Below are positions 22,688-32,380 of a stretch of 64,000 nucleotides of DNA, one piece after another. A program made the position numbers and the translations under genes. The stretch's first letter is position 1. Each line of letters opens with the position of its first letter. Location of the stretch: positions 62,001 to 126,000 of the forward strand of contig OZ234500.1 of NCBI GenBank assembly GCA_965153455.1, read 5' to 3'. The notes under the pieces were generated by a model, which made no database searches, was not told the DNA's origin, and saw nothing but the letters and a program-made list of their open reading frames with translations. The stretch comes from Sphagnum compactum. Lineage: Eukaryota > Bryophyta > Sphagnopsida > Sphagnales.

Positions 22688-23349
22688 GAACCAGGCTCGA
22701 TTTTGGTTATATCAAAACTGATTTGAGATCCAATCACCAGAGGTTTTGCTGGTGGTCTGTCTCTCACACGTAGGACTTGGAGATGTACAATGTTGCTTGA
22801 GATAAAGCATCCATCGTTTCACTCTGAATTCAATGCCTCGGCATGCAGGATCTTCGAAGACAGGAAAGAAGAAAATAAGATCTCCAGTTAGGATCTAGGG
22901 TGTTGTCTGAAATTAGCATTAAGGGAAGCCATTGTAAAATTATATTAGCCTATGGAGTCTACTACCTACATACGTTAGTGAGCCTATGCTCTAAGGCTTG
23001 TCCTAGATTATGTACGTAGGTACCTACGTACATAATCTAGCTATCTAAGATGTAGGTACCTATACGTAGCTAACCTATGTTAAAGGTACATATTATGAAG
23101 GAGTGATAGGTACCTAGAGAGTAGGTGTTAAGGTGCCCGTACTGACCTGCCCGTTCAGCCCGCGGGCATCGTCTCGCTCTCTCTCTTGATACCGACAGTT
23201 GAGTCTTTGGGTATTGGTGTGTCCTCACTGTACTTGGATCACACAACTGGGCTCTTTCTTTTGGCTTTTCTTTTTCTTATCTCTATTTTGGTTCGCTTTG
23301 AGGAGAGAGAGGAGAGATCAGATAGTCAATTTGCAGCTCTCAGAATCAA
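22688..23349. other. Intergenic, with TAGGTACCTA-type palindromic words
   Basis: The section 22960-23120 is rich in GTAGGTACCTACGTA-like words that fold back on each other. No gene is seen. Confidence 0.5.
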
Positions 23350-23383
23350 CACGCCGGCCGTTTGTAGATTCTACAATACCTAG
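23350..23383. repeat. 34-bp direct repeat, downstream flank of Rubisco activase
   Basis: Identical to 26570-26603: it starts CACGCCGGCCGTTTGTAGAT and ends ACAATACCTAG. It contains the inner palindrome TGTAGAtTCTACA. The two copies bracket the whole activase gene, 3.2 kb apart. Confidence 0.9.
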
Positions 23384-24062
23384 CAATCAAGAAAATTTAA
23401 CTCAACTCTGAAACCATCTGGTTTTGATTATTTAAGCAAAAAAAGACCCAAAACCACTGATATATATGAAAGTGGTTAAACCTGGAACAAATTATTCACC
23501 TCAAAAGCATAGCAGCTGACTCTGTCCACCTCTTCAGCAATTTCAGTTTTGGTATAGAACTACCAACTTCCCTACCATGCTACAATAATATTAACTGACA
23601 ACTGACAACCACCAGCAAAAGATAGACATATTGTTGAATTTGAACCCTTTCAAACATATCAAGAAACAAGACATCAAAGCAAATTCTGATTTTGTAGGTC
23701 GACAAGAAACCATTCACAATGTGTGCATTTTTGTCTACATCTTTCCTGCAGTGACCAGAAATGGAATTTGAAGTATATAACGGCTGTCATCACTGTCAGC
23801 AGTTCAGTCACAGTTCTAGCATTCCTAATTTGTGTGACAATTTGGCCAATGTCAACTACTGTAGCAATTATCAATACCTGCCAACAATAACGATCTGTTT
23901 TGTCAAAGGTACATTTCTAGAAACTCAATCCTTTCTACTCCAACCTACAAGTCTCAAGAAAAACATCTTCACATTAAACATTGGCTAGATTGATCGAATG
24001 GGAAGCACAAACAAGACAGGTAAATTGTGCAAGAACAAAATCTAGCCTCCTGGTAACTTACC

Positions 24063-26279
24063 TCAGAATGTCCCTTCCTTGATAGCATCCTCATTGGCAT
24101 CACCCAGAGCTGCAGACTTCAAATATGTCTCAGCAAGTTGCACCCGCTTGACATTCTCTTGTCCCTTGACTAACATGTAACCATACTCCATCAGTTTGTC
24201 AATTGTCATTTTTGGTTTCTCAAATGTTACAGGGCCGTCCTTGGAGTTCACTAACTTCTTGCCCGAGTTCTCCATACCAGTAGCAACTACCCATTTTCTG
24301 ACCTCATCATCATACACTCGAGCCCTCAATGCTCCAAAGAAATCTGCAAGAATTTCCAATGAAGAGTGCAGCCAGTTATGCACGGCTATGCAACACGAGC
24401 ACATACACTGAATTCCAGAAAACTTGCAACCCACATGAGAGTTTTTCAGTTAAATCCACACTTACCAATTGACTGACCAGGGAACTGGTCAACTAACTTG
24501 GCAACATCAGCATCGTGCACATTATCAGCCCTGAAAATACCCTTGCACACACCAATACGGTCTTCACGAGTGGGGGCCCAATAGAACTTCTCCATGCGTC
24601 CATCACGAATCAGGGGTGCATAGAGTGTGGAGAAATCATTCCCAGTAACAATGATAGGCACACGGGGAATCTCATCCTTGTTGTAAATACCCGGAAGTTG
24701 CACATTAGTTGGATTATCTGCAATGTTCATGAGAGTGGCGTTCACCATCTGGTTGTTCACAGTGTATTGGGTGGTGCCACCCATGCGCCCTGCACCTGCA
24801 TCCAGATCATTGATGAAGAGTGCACACATTTTCCCCTTCTTAATAACATCAGCTGCCTCACGATATCTTTGCCTGATGAGCTTGGCTGGTTCTCCAGCAT
24901 TTCCACTCTCCGACTCTCCTGCACTCATCATAATTGGGCTGCACATATGACATCACAGACACATAAATACTCATCACAACCAGTGTAACAGCCCACTTGT
25001 AGAAATTTCAGCAAGTATTATACACAGTGGAAGGGTTTGTTTGGAATAGCCAAAGGATATATATACTCCTCCCAGTACATCCACATATACATTGCAAGGT
25101 AGGAAAAAATAGCAAACAACATTTTTTTGTCAGAAATCAGATAGCAGATAGCATCAAAGCAACCTCACTTACGTGATTCCAAGCTTAGACATCACAAGCT
25201 CGCATTGAAAAGACTTTCCTTGTCCCTTGCCTCCCCATATGCCCAGGATGAGGGGAACCTGTTAAGCAAGGCCAACCTCAAATATCTACTCAGAAAATCT
25301 TTTGGCTCTATCCTCCTGGAAGCAAAACATATTTGTTGCACTGTAAAGCAAACTCTAAAGACATGAGAAACAGTCTTCTATTCCAAACTGTAACATCATG
25401 ATGATACGACTTAGCAACAAAGTGATGATGTGATTAGCTAGTACCTTGATGTTGGGTAGGCTCATGAAATTCTTGGCAATGTGAACCACAAGCTTGTCCA
25501 TGAAGGCAGGGGCAATGTAGAGCCCATCCTGCATGTTATCGAAGTTGAACCTGTTCCAAATTATGCAAAATACAGTCAAGAAAGAAAGACTGCACTAGAA
25601 GAGCACAAATAGTATACTATAATAGTCCTGACACCATATTCCTCACAGCAGCATCAAAAGCAGTACACACACACGAAGAAAAGAAATCCTTTGATATTTT
25701 TCGCACTCTTCTTTTGATACTCCAAACTCAGCTGGCTTGAAACTGTCAGAATGTTGCACTTGGAAGATGAGCTTCGACCCTGTGCAGGCCTATTGGGTAC
25801 CAACCGGCAAGATTCTGAGACACACCTACACAATTTATGGCTGCTGCTATGATTCCTGAAGAAGAAGCTGCAGAGAAAAGATGGAAGAAGGGGAGAAATT
25901 TTTGTCTCACTCACGTGCGTTGAGCAGTGCTGATGTAGTCATAGCTACTCATGATGGGAGTCTGGGTACCCATCCCCTGTGCCCCTTGGAACAATGCATC
26001 CACCATGCCCTTACCACGCTGGATGTCTTGCTGGTCACCGGAGGTATCGTAACCCAGTCCAGTCCATTTGTCCTGCTTGGATCCAGCCTTGGCTTCGCAA
26101 GTGATACGACTCTTTCCATGTGCAGCAGCTGCACTCTGTAGTGCCTGCAAACTACTACTATTCCTCCCTGCTAAGGATTTTTGGGTGCAACCACTGCAGC
26201 CTGAAAGGAATGGAGAGCTCGGAAGGAGAACTGCAGAGCTCGGCCGGCTGCTGGTGGCGACTGCTTGAGATCCAATCAA
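24063..26279 (-). CDS. RCA: Rubisco activase, chloroplast precursor, short (beta-type) form
   Basis: A chloroplast AAA+ ATPase that removes inhibitory sugar phosphates from Rubisco. Exons (minus): first recognised exon about 26279-25915 (Ser/Ala-rich transit peptide, then [19 protein letters not shown]), 25550-25445 ([18 protein letters not shown]), 25258-25173 (Walker A GGKGQGKS), 24938-24466 ([16 protein letters not shown]; Walker [32 protein letters not shown]) and 24343-24063 ([18 protein letters not shown], ending EDAIKEGTF-stop). All four introns have GT-AG ends and agreeing phases, and no stops or frameshifts were found, so the gene looks functional. The initiator ATG is not in the first exon listed: upstream of its Ser-rich start there is an acceptor-like AATAACAG. 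A 5' exon is needed, possibly with ATG at 26658 (MSSRVAVA before GTAAGT), but the phase does not fit simply. The end lacks the redox-sensitive Cys extension of alpha forms. Confidence 0.96.
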
Positions 26280-26569
26280 GCTGTTATTAACCTAACATTC
26301 AGAAGCGACAAGTCCACAACAGAAAGAAAAAGCTCTATCACCATATCCTTACAAAAAGGAAAAAAAAGCGAACAATACCCCCGCAGCTACATCTGTAAAC
26401 CAAGATCCAAATACAGCTACAATCAACGCAGTGACAAATCCAAAGAAATGATCCTCAACGCGGCCGATTTGATCTGAAACATGCACACAAAAAGATAGAA
26501 AGTGCTGAAAAACCATGACGACGACGACCTTCAAACCTCCTCTGCTTCAATTGCAAAGATCGAGATTTG

Positions 26570-26603
26570 CACGCCGGCCGTTTGTAGATTCTACAATACC
26601 TAG
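26570..26603. repeat. 34-bp direct repeat, upstream flank of Rubisco activase
   Basis: Second copy of the 34-bp word at 23350-23383. It lies just upstream (in gene direction) of the first recognised activase exon, in the probable 5' leader or intron. Confidence 0.9.
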
Positions 26604-26699
26604 TGATCGGCAGAAAAGCTCTAGAAGTACTTACAGCAACCGCAACACGGCTTGACATTCGCCACTGTCCCTGCCTTGACGCCTACCCACCAATATAGA

Positions 26700-26815
26700 G
26701 AAGATCCCGGGGCCGGTCGGCCTGAACGCCGGGCATGAAAATGGGCCCGGGCCGAGCTCATCCCGGGCCCAGTCGGTGGCCCGGTCGGCGTTCAGCCGAG
26801 CTCCGTCACAGAGAC
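26700..26815. repeat. GC-rich inverted repeat near the activase 5' end
   Basis: GGCCTGAACGCCGGG (about 26718) pairs with CCGGTCGGCGTTCAGCC (about 26780), with inner GGGCCCGGGC and CCCGGGCCC also complementary. It is a strong potential hairpin in the expected promoter or leader zone. Confidence 0.6.
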
Positions 26816-28050
26816 GTAGTGAAATTAATGTCGAAACTTCTACAACCCACCTACCTACCTACCGTTTTGGGAGGGGGAAAGGGTTTAGGGTGTTGTTGTG
26901 TCGTGACGTTGTGCGAAAACGACATGATCTGCTTGGATTCTGCCTTGCAATGATCTGCTTTCCAAAGCGCCTAGCACGCGACGTTGCTTGCTGCAACTGT
27001 CTTGTGCTGCTGTGAGGCATCTGTTGTTCTCGTTCGCTTTCTCCTGGCGTGTGGATCGTGCTTCTTGGAACATTTCTTCGACTGGCGCACCGGTGGCATA
27101 GTGTTTCGGAGGGAGAGAGAGCCGGGGGCGTTGCACGCACTCGGGCGGTAGAGTGTTTCGAAGGGACAGAGCTGGGGGCATTGCGGGCGCTGACGGAGGC
27201 AGGAGCGCCGATCGTGCGCGGGAGGCGGTGTGGGGTCTGCTGGAAGCAGCGACGGACTGCATATCGGTGGGTGCGTCTTATGTCCGCGCCCGTTTGTTGC
27301 ATTCCCTCCCTCCCTTCTTACACATTTGACTTGCATGATCTTTTGTTTCCAGTGTATATTGTTGTTTCACTAGTGATAATGCATGCTTGATCAAATTTTC
27401 AGTCCATAGAATGCTATTTGCTTTGACGCAGTTTGGACTGAATCATAGTTTTGTCTGTGCTTTGCCAACAGAAGCTGAAAGAGTTGTTGGGTGGGCACGG
27501 AATCATCGTTTGGGGCTGTGCCTATCCGATCCACCCACGAATAAGGCCAAGCTCATCATTCATCAAAACAGGTTGAGTTTCCAGTTCCATTTTTCGGGGT
27601 ATGAACTTTGCTTATGAGATGCTTTTGGCACGTGGGAGATGGTAGATAAGTGTTTCTGGGAGTTTCAGTTTGCAGGGACTCAGTAGATGCACTGCAAACC
27701 GCTCCATCAAAACCAATATGTTTTAGATTTCGCAAATAGAGTATGTAACAGTCATACGTAAAAATCCTTGTTTCTTCCTTCTACAGATGTACTGTTGATA
27801 GACTGGCTGCAGACAGTATAAGTTGTAAACCTTTAAAAAGACACCAATTAACTCAACAAGCTTAGAACCCTTATAGTCCTTCACCACACGTGATGATTTC
27901 TTTGCATCTTGCTCCCGCAACCTTGTCACTGCCTTTTCCTTAGACCCAGTTATCACCACCACAACCCTGAATCAGATGATGAAACACTCTAGACCAGACG
28001 GTTGCAGAAGATGAATACGAGAAGGCTTTGATAACTGCAGTCATCCCACC
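26816..28050. other. Intergenic or leader region before the Dicer units
   Basis: The stretch 26880-27300 is relatively GC-rich and could be a divergent promoter or leader. Open stretches on both strands (26859-27302 -, 27049-27390 +) have no recognised motif. 27400-28050 shows nothing definite. Confidence 0.4.
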
Positions 28051-28057
28051 GAGTGAG

Positions 28058-29510
28058 GTTATGACTGCATTCATTCTTGTTCCGTTTGTTTTCATTTGGT
28101 CAGAACTGGCACATTTTTTTTTTCGGCTTCCTTACATATTTTTTCTGGAGTTTTTCTCTGCATTCACATGGATGTCTGTTTCTCCTTTTTTGACTCCATA
28201 TACATTTGAGTCAACATCAGGGCGAGCCCGGTATGTTACTGAAGATTGCTGTACACCTTCACAACTTTTCTGTTCTGAAGTGCATTATCTGTCCTTGTCT
28301 CTTGTCCTATTGTATTATTCGCCAGATCGCACTTTCATGTCATTTTGCCAGCAGTTCTCGGTACTTGTTCCTGCTACCAATAAGCTGGTAATGTCGATCT
28401 CAGTTCGTGATGAACTGTTCCTAGTGATGTTCCCAAAAGTATATGTGACTTTGCTTTGTTCTGGACAGCAGATTTGAGGAGTGAAGCGTTCCCAAGTAAG
28501 ACAAATAAACGCAAAAGGCCAGGTGATGAACCGGAGTCGTCAGATGTTGACTTTGAGGATATGGAAGATCCTCTGCTGTTTACAAAGTGAAATTGAGGCC
28601 AAACAAAGCGAAGAAGCCAGAGCATGTGCGGCAGAAAAGGGCCGAAAACACAAAGAGCATGCAAACTGTTGAAAAAGAGGATAACGAGTCCAATGTGGTG
28701 AACCCTGAAGCCAAGGCTCGAAGGTATGTTGAACTGACCTTTAACTTTACACGAAAATCCTGTGTCTTTCGTTTAACCCGTCATCCGGATGCACCAATGT
28801 AAATGCTCCCGGAGCGGGTGCTCCCTGTCCAGATGTTTCTGTCCTTCTATATGCATGAAAGACAAAGAGGAAAGAGACGTCGATGAAGGAAAAATGTTAT
28901 CGTTAATGTTCTGCTGACCTCATGGAACCAATGGATGAACTTTTGTAAGATCCACTTGCTGGACAGTCAAATGGCAGTAGGCCACAGGTCGCTTCTGACA
29001 CTGTTCCAAAGTTCTGTGGCCAAATATGAGTTGTCCTGAAACAGACTGGTTTCTGCCTCTAAACTCATAGAAACTTCCATGGTTTGATTCCCCTTTTCCG
29101 TCCATTACCACGTCTGTAACCCTGGAACCTTTTGCATCCTGCATTGCTGATCCATTTATGTGGCATCTGAACGTAGGTACCAACTTGAGGTCTTAGAAAG
29201 GGCTTCGAAGGAAAATATAATTCTGTATCTGGAAACAGGGGGTGGGAAGACACTTATAGCGGTGTTGCTCGTGAAATCTCTCGCTCACAATCTTCGCTTG
29301 AAGGGAGATAAGCACATTGCTGTCTTCCTTGTGCCCAATGTTATTCTTGTTCACTAGGTGAGACTTTTCGTCACAGATAGTGTGTGCCCTATTATCTACG
29401 TATCAATCTGTCAAGGAGCTGATGAACTCGTAGTGGAAGAATTGCAGCTAGTCACTGACAATTATGTTGAATTCGGTGGTTTGAAACTTTCTGACTGAAC
29501 CTCTCACAAG
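28058..29510 (+). pseudogene. DCL-like: Dicer-like helicase fragment, tandem unit 1
   Basis: Carries two exons of a plant Dicer-like RNase III, which processes long dsRNA to small RNA. Exon a (about 28472-28722) encodes a charged linker (KRKRPGDEPESSDVDFEDME, then after a frame change NPEAKARR) ending AG|GTATGT. Exon b (29177-29357) continues in phase to [20 protein letters not shown], the Walker A-like [18 protein letters not shown] (Dicers usually have ETGAGKT or ETGSGKT) and [12 protein letters not shown]. Faults: a TGA/frameshift after DPLLFTK in exon a, and the last codon of exon b is TAG where units 2 and 3 have CAG. No DECH, Piwi/PAZ or RNase III exons are present. Confidence 0.8.
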
Positions 29511-30811
29511 GTTATGACTGCATTCATTCTTGTTCCGTTTGTTTTGATTTGGTCAGAACTGGCACTTTTTTTTTTCTGGCTTCCTTACATGTTTTTCCTA
29601 GAGTTTTTCAATGCATTCATGTGGATGTCTGTTTCTCCTTTTTTCACTCCATATACATTTGAGTCAACCTCAGGGCGAGCCCGGTATGTTACTGAAGATT
29701 GCTGTACACCTTCACAACTTTTCAGTTCTGAAGTGCGTTATTTGTCCTTGTCTCTTGACTTATTGTAAAATCCACTTGCTGGACAGTCAAATGGCAGTAG
29801 GCCACAGGTCGCTTCTGACACCGTTGCAAAGTTCTATGGCCGAATATGAGTTGTCCTGAAACAGACTGGTTTCTGCCTCTAAACTCATAAAAACTTCCAT
29901 GGTTTGATTCCCCTTTTCCGTCCATTACCACGTGTATAACCCTAGACCTTTTGCATCCTGCATTGCTGATCCATTTATGTGGCATCTGAACGTAGGTACC
30001 AACTTGAGGTCTTAGAAAAGACTTCGCAGGAAAATATAATTCTGTATCTGGGAACAGGGGGTGGGAGGACACTTGTAGCGGTGTTTCTCGTGAAATCTCT
30101 CGCTCACAATCTTCGCTTGAAGGGAGATAAGCGCATTGTTGTCTTCCTTGTGCCCACTGTTATTCTTGTTCACCAGGTGAGACTTTTCGCCACAGACAGT
30201 TTGTGCCCTATTAATCGTCGCCTTCTTGCTCACCATCTGGAATTCTGGTTGCTTCGTTGCAGGGATCATGAAGCTTGACATGGTGCCGTAAGATTCGAGC
30301 ACACAGACACACACAGACAGAGACGGACGGCCCAGAACTCTGAGAGGGAGAGAGAGGCCAGAGCTCTGAATGCAGAATCATGAGCTTCAGAAACTGTGTT
30401 TTGTGCATCTGTGCTCCTCGAGTGTGTTGAAGTTGATGGGCCTGTGGTAATCTTGGCCTTAATTTGAACACACAAGATTCTAGAGGTTTGCTTCTTCTCC
30501 TCCACCGGAAGTCTGACCTCTTTGGTGATCCAATTCCAAGACCTTCTTCTTTAGAACTTTGAGGCAAGTAAAACAAGCCCTGAGCGACTTCCTTGTCAAG
30601 GCTGAAGCACAGACAGAGACAGAGAGAGCCCTGATGGAAAGTAAGGAAATAGATTTTTGATTCATTGTTTCTCCTATATTTTATACTGATTATGATCTAC
30701 GCATCAATCTGTCAAGGAGCTGATGAACTCATAGTGGAAGAATTGCAGCTAGTCACTTACAATTATGATGGATTTGGTGGTCTGAAACTTTCTGACTGAA
30801 CCTCTCACAAG
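29511..30811 (+). pseudogene. DCL-like: Dicer-like helicase exon, tandem unit 2
   Basis: Direct repeat of unit 1 starting at GTTATGACTGCATTCATTC. The helicase exon (29996-30176, 181 bp) is open and keeps both splice sites, ending VHQ|GTGAGA, with the Walker A variant ETGGGKT changed to GTGGGRT (Lys to Arg), which would abolish ATP binding. The upstream linker exon of unit 1 is absent: about 600 bp are missing between the CCTTGTCTCTTG and ATCCACTTGCTGGAC phrases. After the exon comes a CA/GA-rich stretch (30296-30360) and a segment shared with unit 3. Confidence 0.8.
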
Positions 30812-31905
30812 GTTATGACTGCATTCATTCTTGTTCCGTTTGATTTGATTTGGTCAGAACTGGCACTTTTTTTTTTTGGCTTCCTTACATGTTTTTTCTG
30901 GAGTTTTTCTCTGGATTCACATGGATGTCTGTTTCTCCTTTTTTGACTCCATATACATTTGAGTCAACCTCAGGGCGAGCCCGGTATGTTGGTGAAGATT
31001 GTTGTACACCTTCACAACTTTTCTATTCTGAAGGGCATTATCTGTGCTTGTCTCTTGTCTTATTGTAAGATCCACTTGCTGGACAGTCAAATGGCAGTAG
31101 GCCGCAGGTCGCTTCTGACACTGTTGCAAAGTTCTGTGGCCGAATATGAGTTGTCCTGAAACAGACTGGTTTCTGCCTCTAAACTCATAGAAACTTCCAT
31201 GGTTTGATTCCCCTTTTCCGTCCATTACCGCGTCTGTAACCCTGGAACCTTTTGCATCCTGCATTGCTGATCCATTTACGTGGCATCTGAACGTAGGTAC
31301 CAACTTGAGGTCTTAGAAAGGGCTTCGAAGGAAAATATAATTCTGTATCTGGAAACAGGGGGTGGGAAGACACTTATAGCGATGTTGCTCGTGAAATCTC
31401 TCGCTCACAATCTTCGCTTGAAGGGAGGTAAGCTCATTGCTGTCTTCCTTGTGCCCATTGTTATTCTTGTTCACCAGGTGAGACTTTTCGCCACAGACAG
31501 TGTGTGCCCTATTAATCGTCGCCTTCTTGCTCACCATCTGGAATTCTGGTTGCTTCGTTGCAGGGATCATGAAGCTTGACATGGTGCCGTAAGATTCGAG
31601 CACACAGACACACACAGACAGAGACGGACGGCGCAGAACTCTGAGAGAGAGACAGAGGCCAGAGCCCTGAATGCAGAATCATGAGCTTCAGAAACTGTGT
31701 TTTGTGCATCTGTGCTCCTCGAGTGTGTTGAAGTTGACGGGCCTATGGTAATCGTGGCCTTATCTTGAACACACAAGATTCTGGAGGTTTGCTTCTTCTC
31801 CTCCACTGGAAGTCTGACCTCTTTGGTGATCCAATTCCAGGACCTCTTTAGAACTTTGAGGCAAGTAAAACCGAGTCTGTGTTCTCGCATTCTTGATGCT
31901 TGCAA
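30812..31905 (+). pseudogene. DCL-like: Dicer-like helicase exon, tandem unit 3
   Basis: Third direct repeat. The exon at 31297-31477 (181 bp) keeps [20 protein letters not shown] and intact splice sites, and ends VHQ. Like unit 2 it lacks the linker exon. The 3' flank (GATCATGAAGCTTGACATGG and the CACACAGACAGAGACGG tract) matches unit 2 to about 31870. Nothing else of Dicer follows. Confidence 0.8.
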
Positions 31906-31935
31906 AGGTGTTTTACTTGCTAATGGATGTTGCAG

Positions 31936-32024
31936 TGGTTTAGAGATGCTGAGAAACTCACAAAAGCTCTCTTTTCCTTGGTAAGGAAGCTGTCTCCATC
32001 AGTCATCTTTGTTAACGAGCTCAG
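31936..32024 (+). pseudogene. Single AAA-ATPase exon (spastin/ATAD1-like) with altered Walker B
   Basis: Between TGTTGCAG| and |GTTTCTATCC the frame reads WFRDAEKLTKALFSLVRKL, then SPSVIFVNEL. Plant meiotic-clade AAA ATPases have W(F/Y)G(E/D)(A/S)EKLTKALFS..KLAP.IIFVDE(I/V)DS here. The Walker B Asp is Asn (FVNE), and the residue after Trp-Phe is Arg in place of Gly, so the exon is probably non-functional. No neighbouring exon of the family was found. It follows the Dicer units directly. Confidence 0.7.
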
Positions 32025-32164
32025 GTTTCTATCCGTCTACAAACAAAACAGAGGGCAAGGTATTTTATGCACTTTTTTGATGGTCTGTTGTGAAGATAAA
32101 TCGTGGTATTCTTTGTAAAAGTCTTGTGGGCCACATGCTGCGGATGTTTTCTTTGTTTGGTGTC

Positions 32165-32264
32165 GGCGGACACCTCTTGACGGGCCGGGTATGGCATTAC
32201 AGGCCCCTTGATCGATGTCGATCGGGGTCTGTACGAGCCGGTTGGCATTCAAGAGGTGCCCGCC
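32165..32264 (+). promoter_or_regulatory. Dyad element upstream of the zinc-finger/dioxygenase gene
   Basis: The outer arms GGCGGACACCTCTTGA (32165-32180) and TCAAGAGGTGCCCGCC (32249-32264) are inverted with one mismatch. Inside is a second hairpin, TACAGGCCCCTTGATCGA / TCGATCGGGGTCTGTA (32198-32233). A related element precedes the zinc-finger exon at 4811-4953. The inner TACAGACC...GGTCTGTA core also recurs in the minisatellite at 49278-50550. Confidence 0.6.
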
Positions 32265-32380
32265 TTCCATTCCAAAAAAAAAACGTCCTGTGGCCGTCTT
32301 TTTTGCATTTCCCAGCTCCATTTTTTTATGTTTCGAGAAGAAGGGTAAATCAATTGGAGTGCTGGTTGAGGTGCTCTCCT

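Noticed and set aside
23350-26603. 34-bp repeats as a target-site duplication of an inserted activase gene
   Set aside because: Far longer than known target-site duplications, and the gene keeps its introns; recorded as an unexplained direct repeat instead.
26859-27336. Long overlapping minus-strand frames rich in Arg/Ser/Pro
   Set aside because: GC-rich region open in several frames at once; no motif and no splice support.
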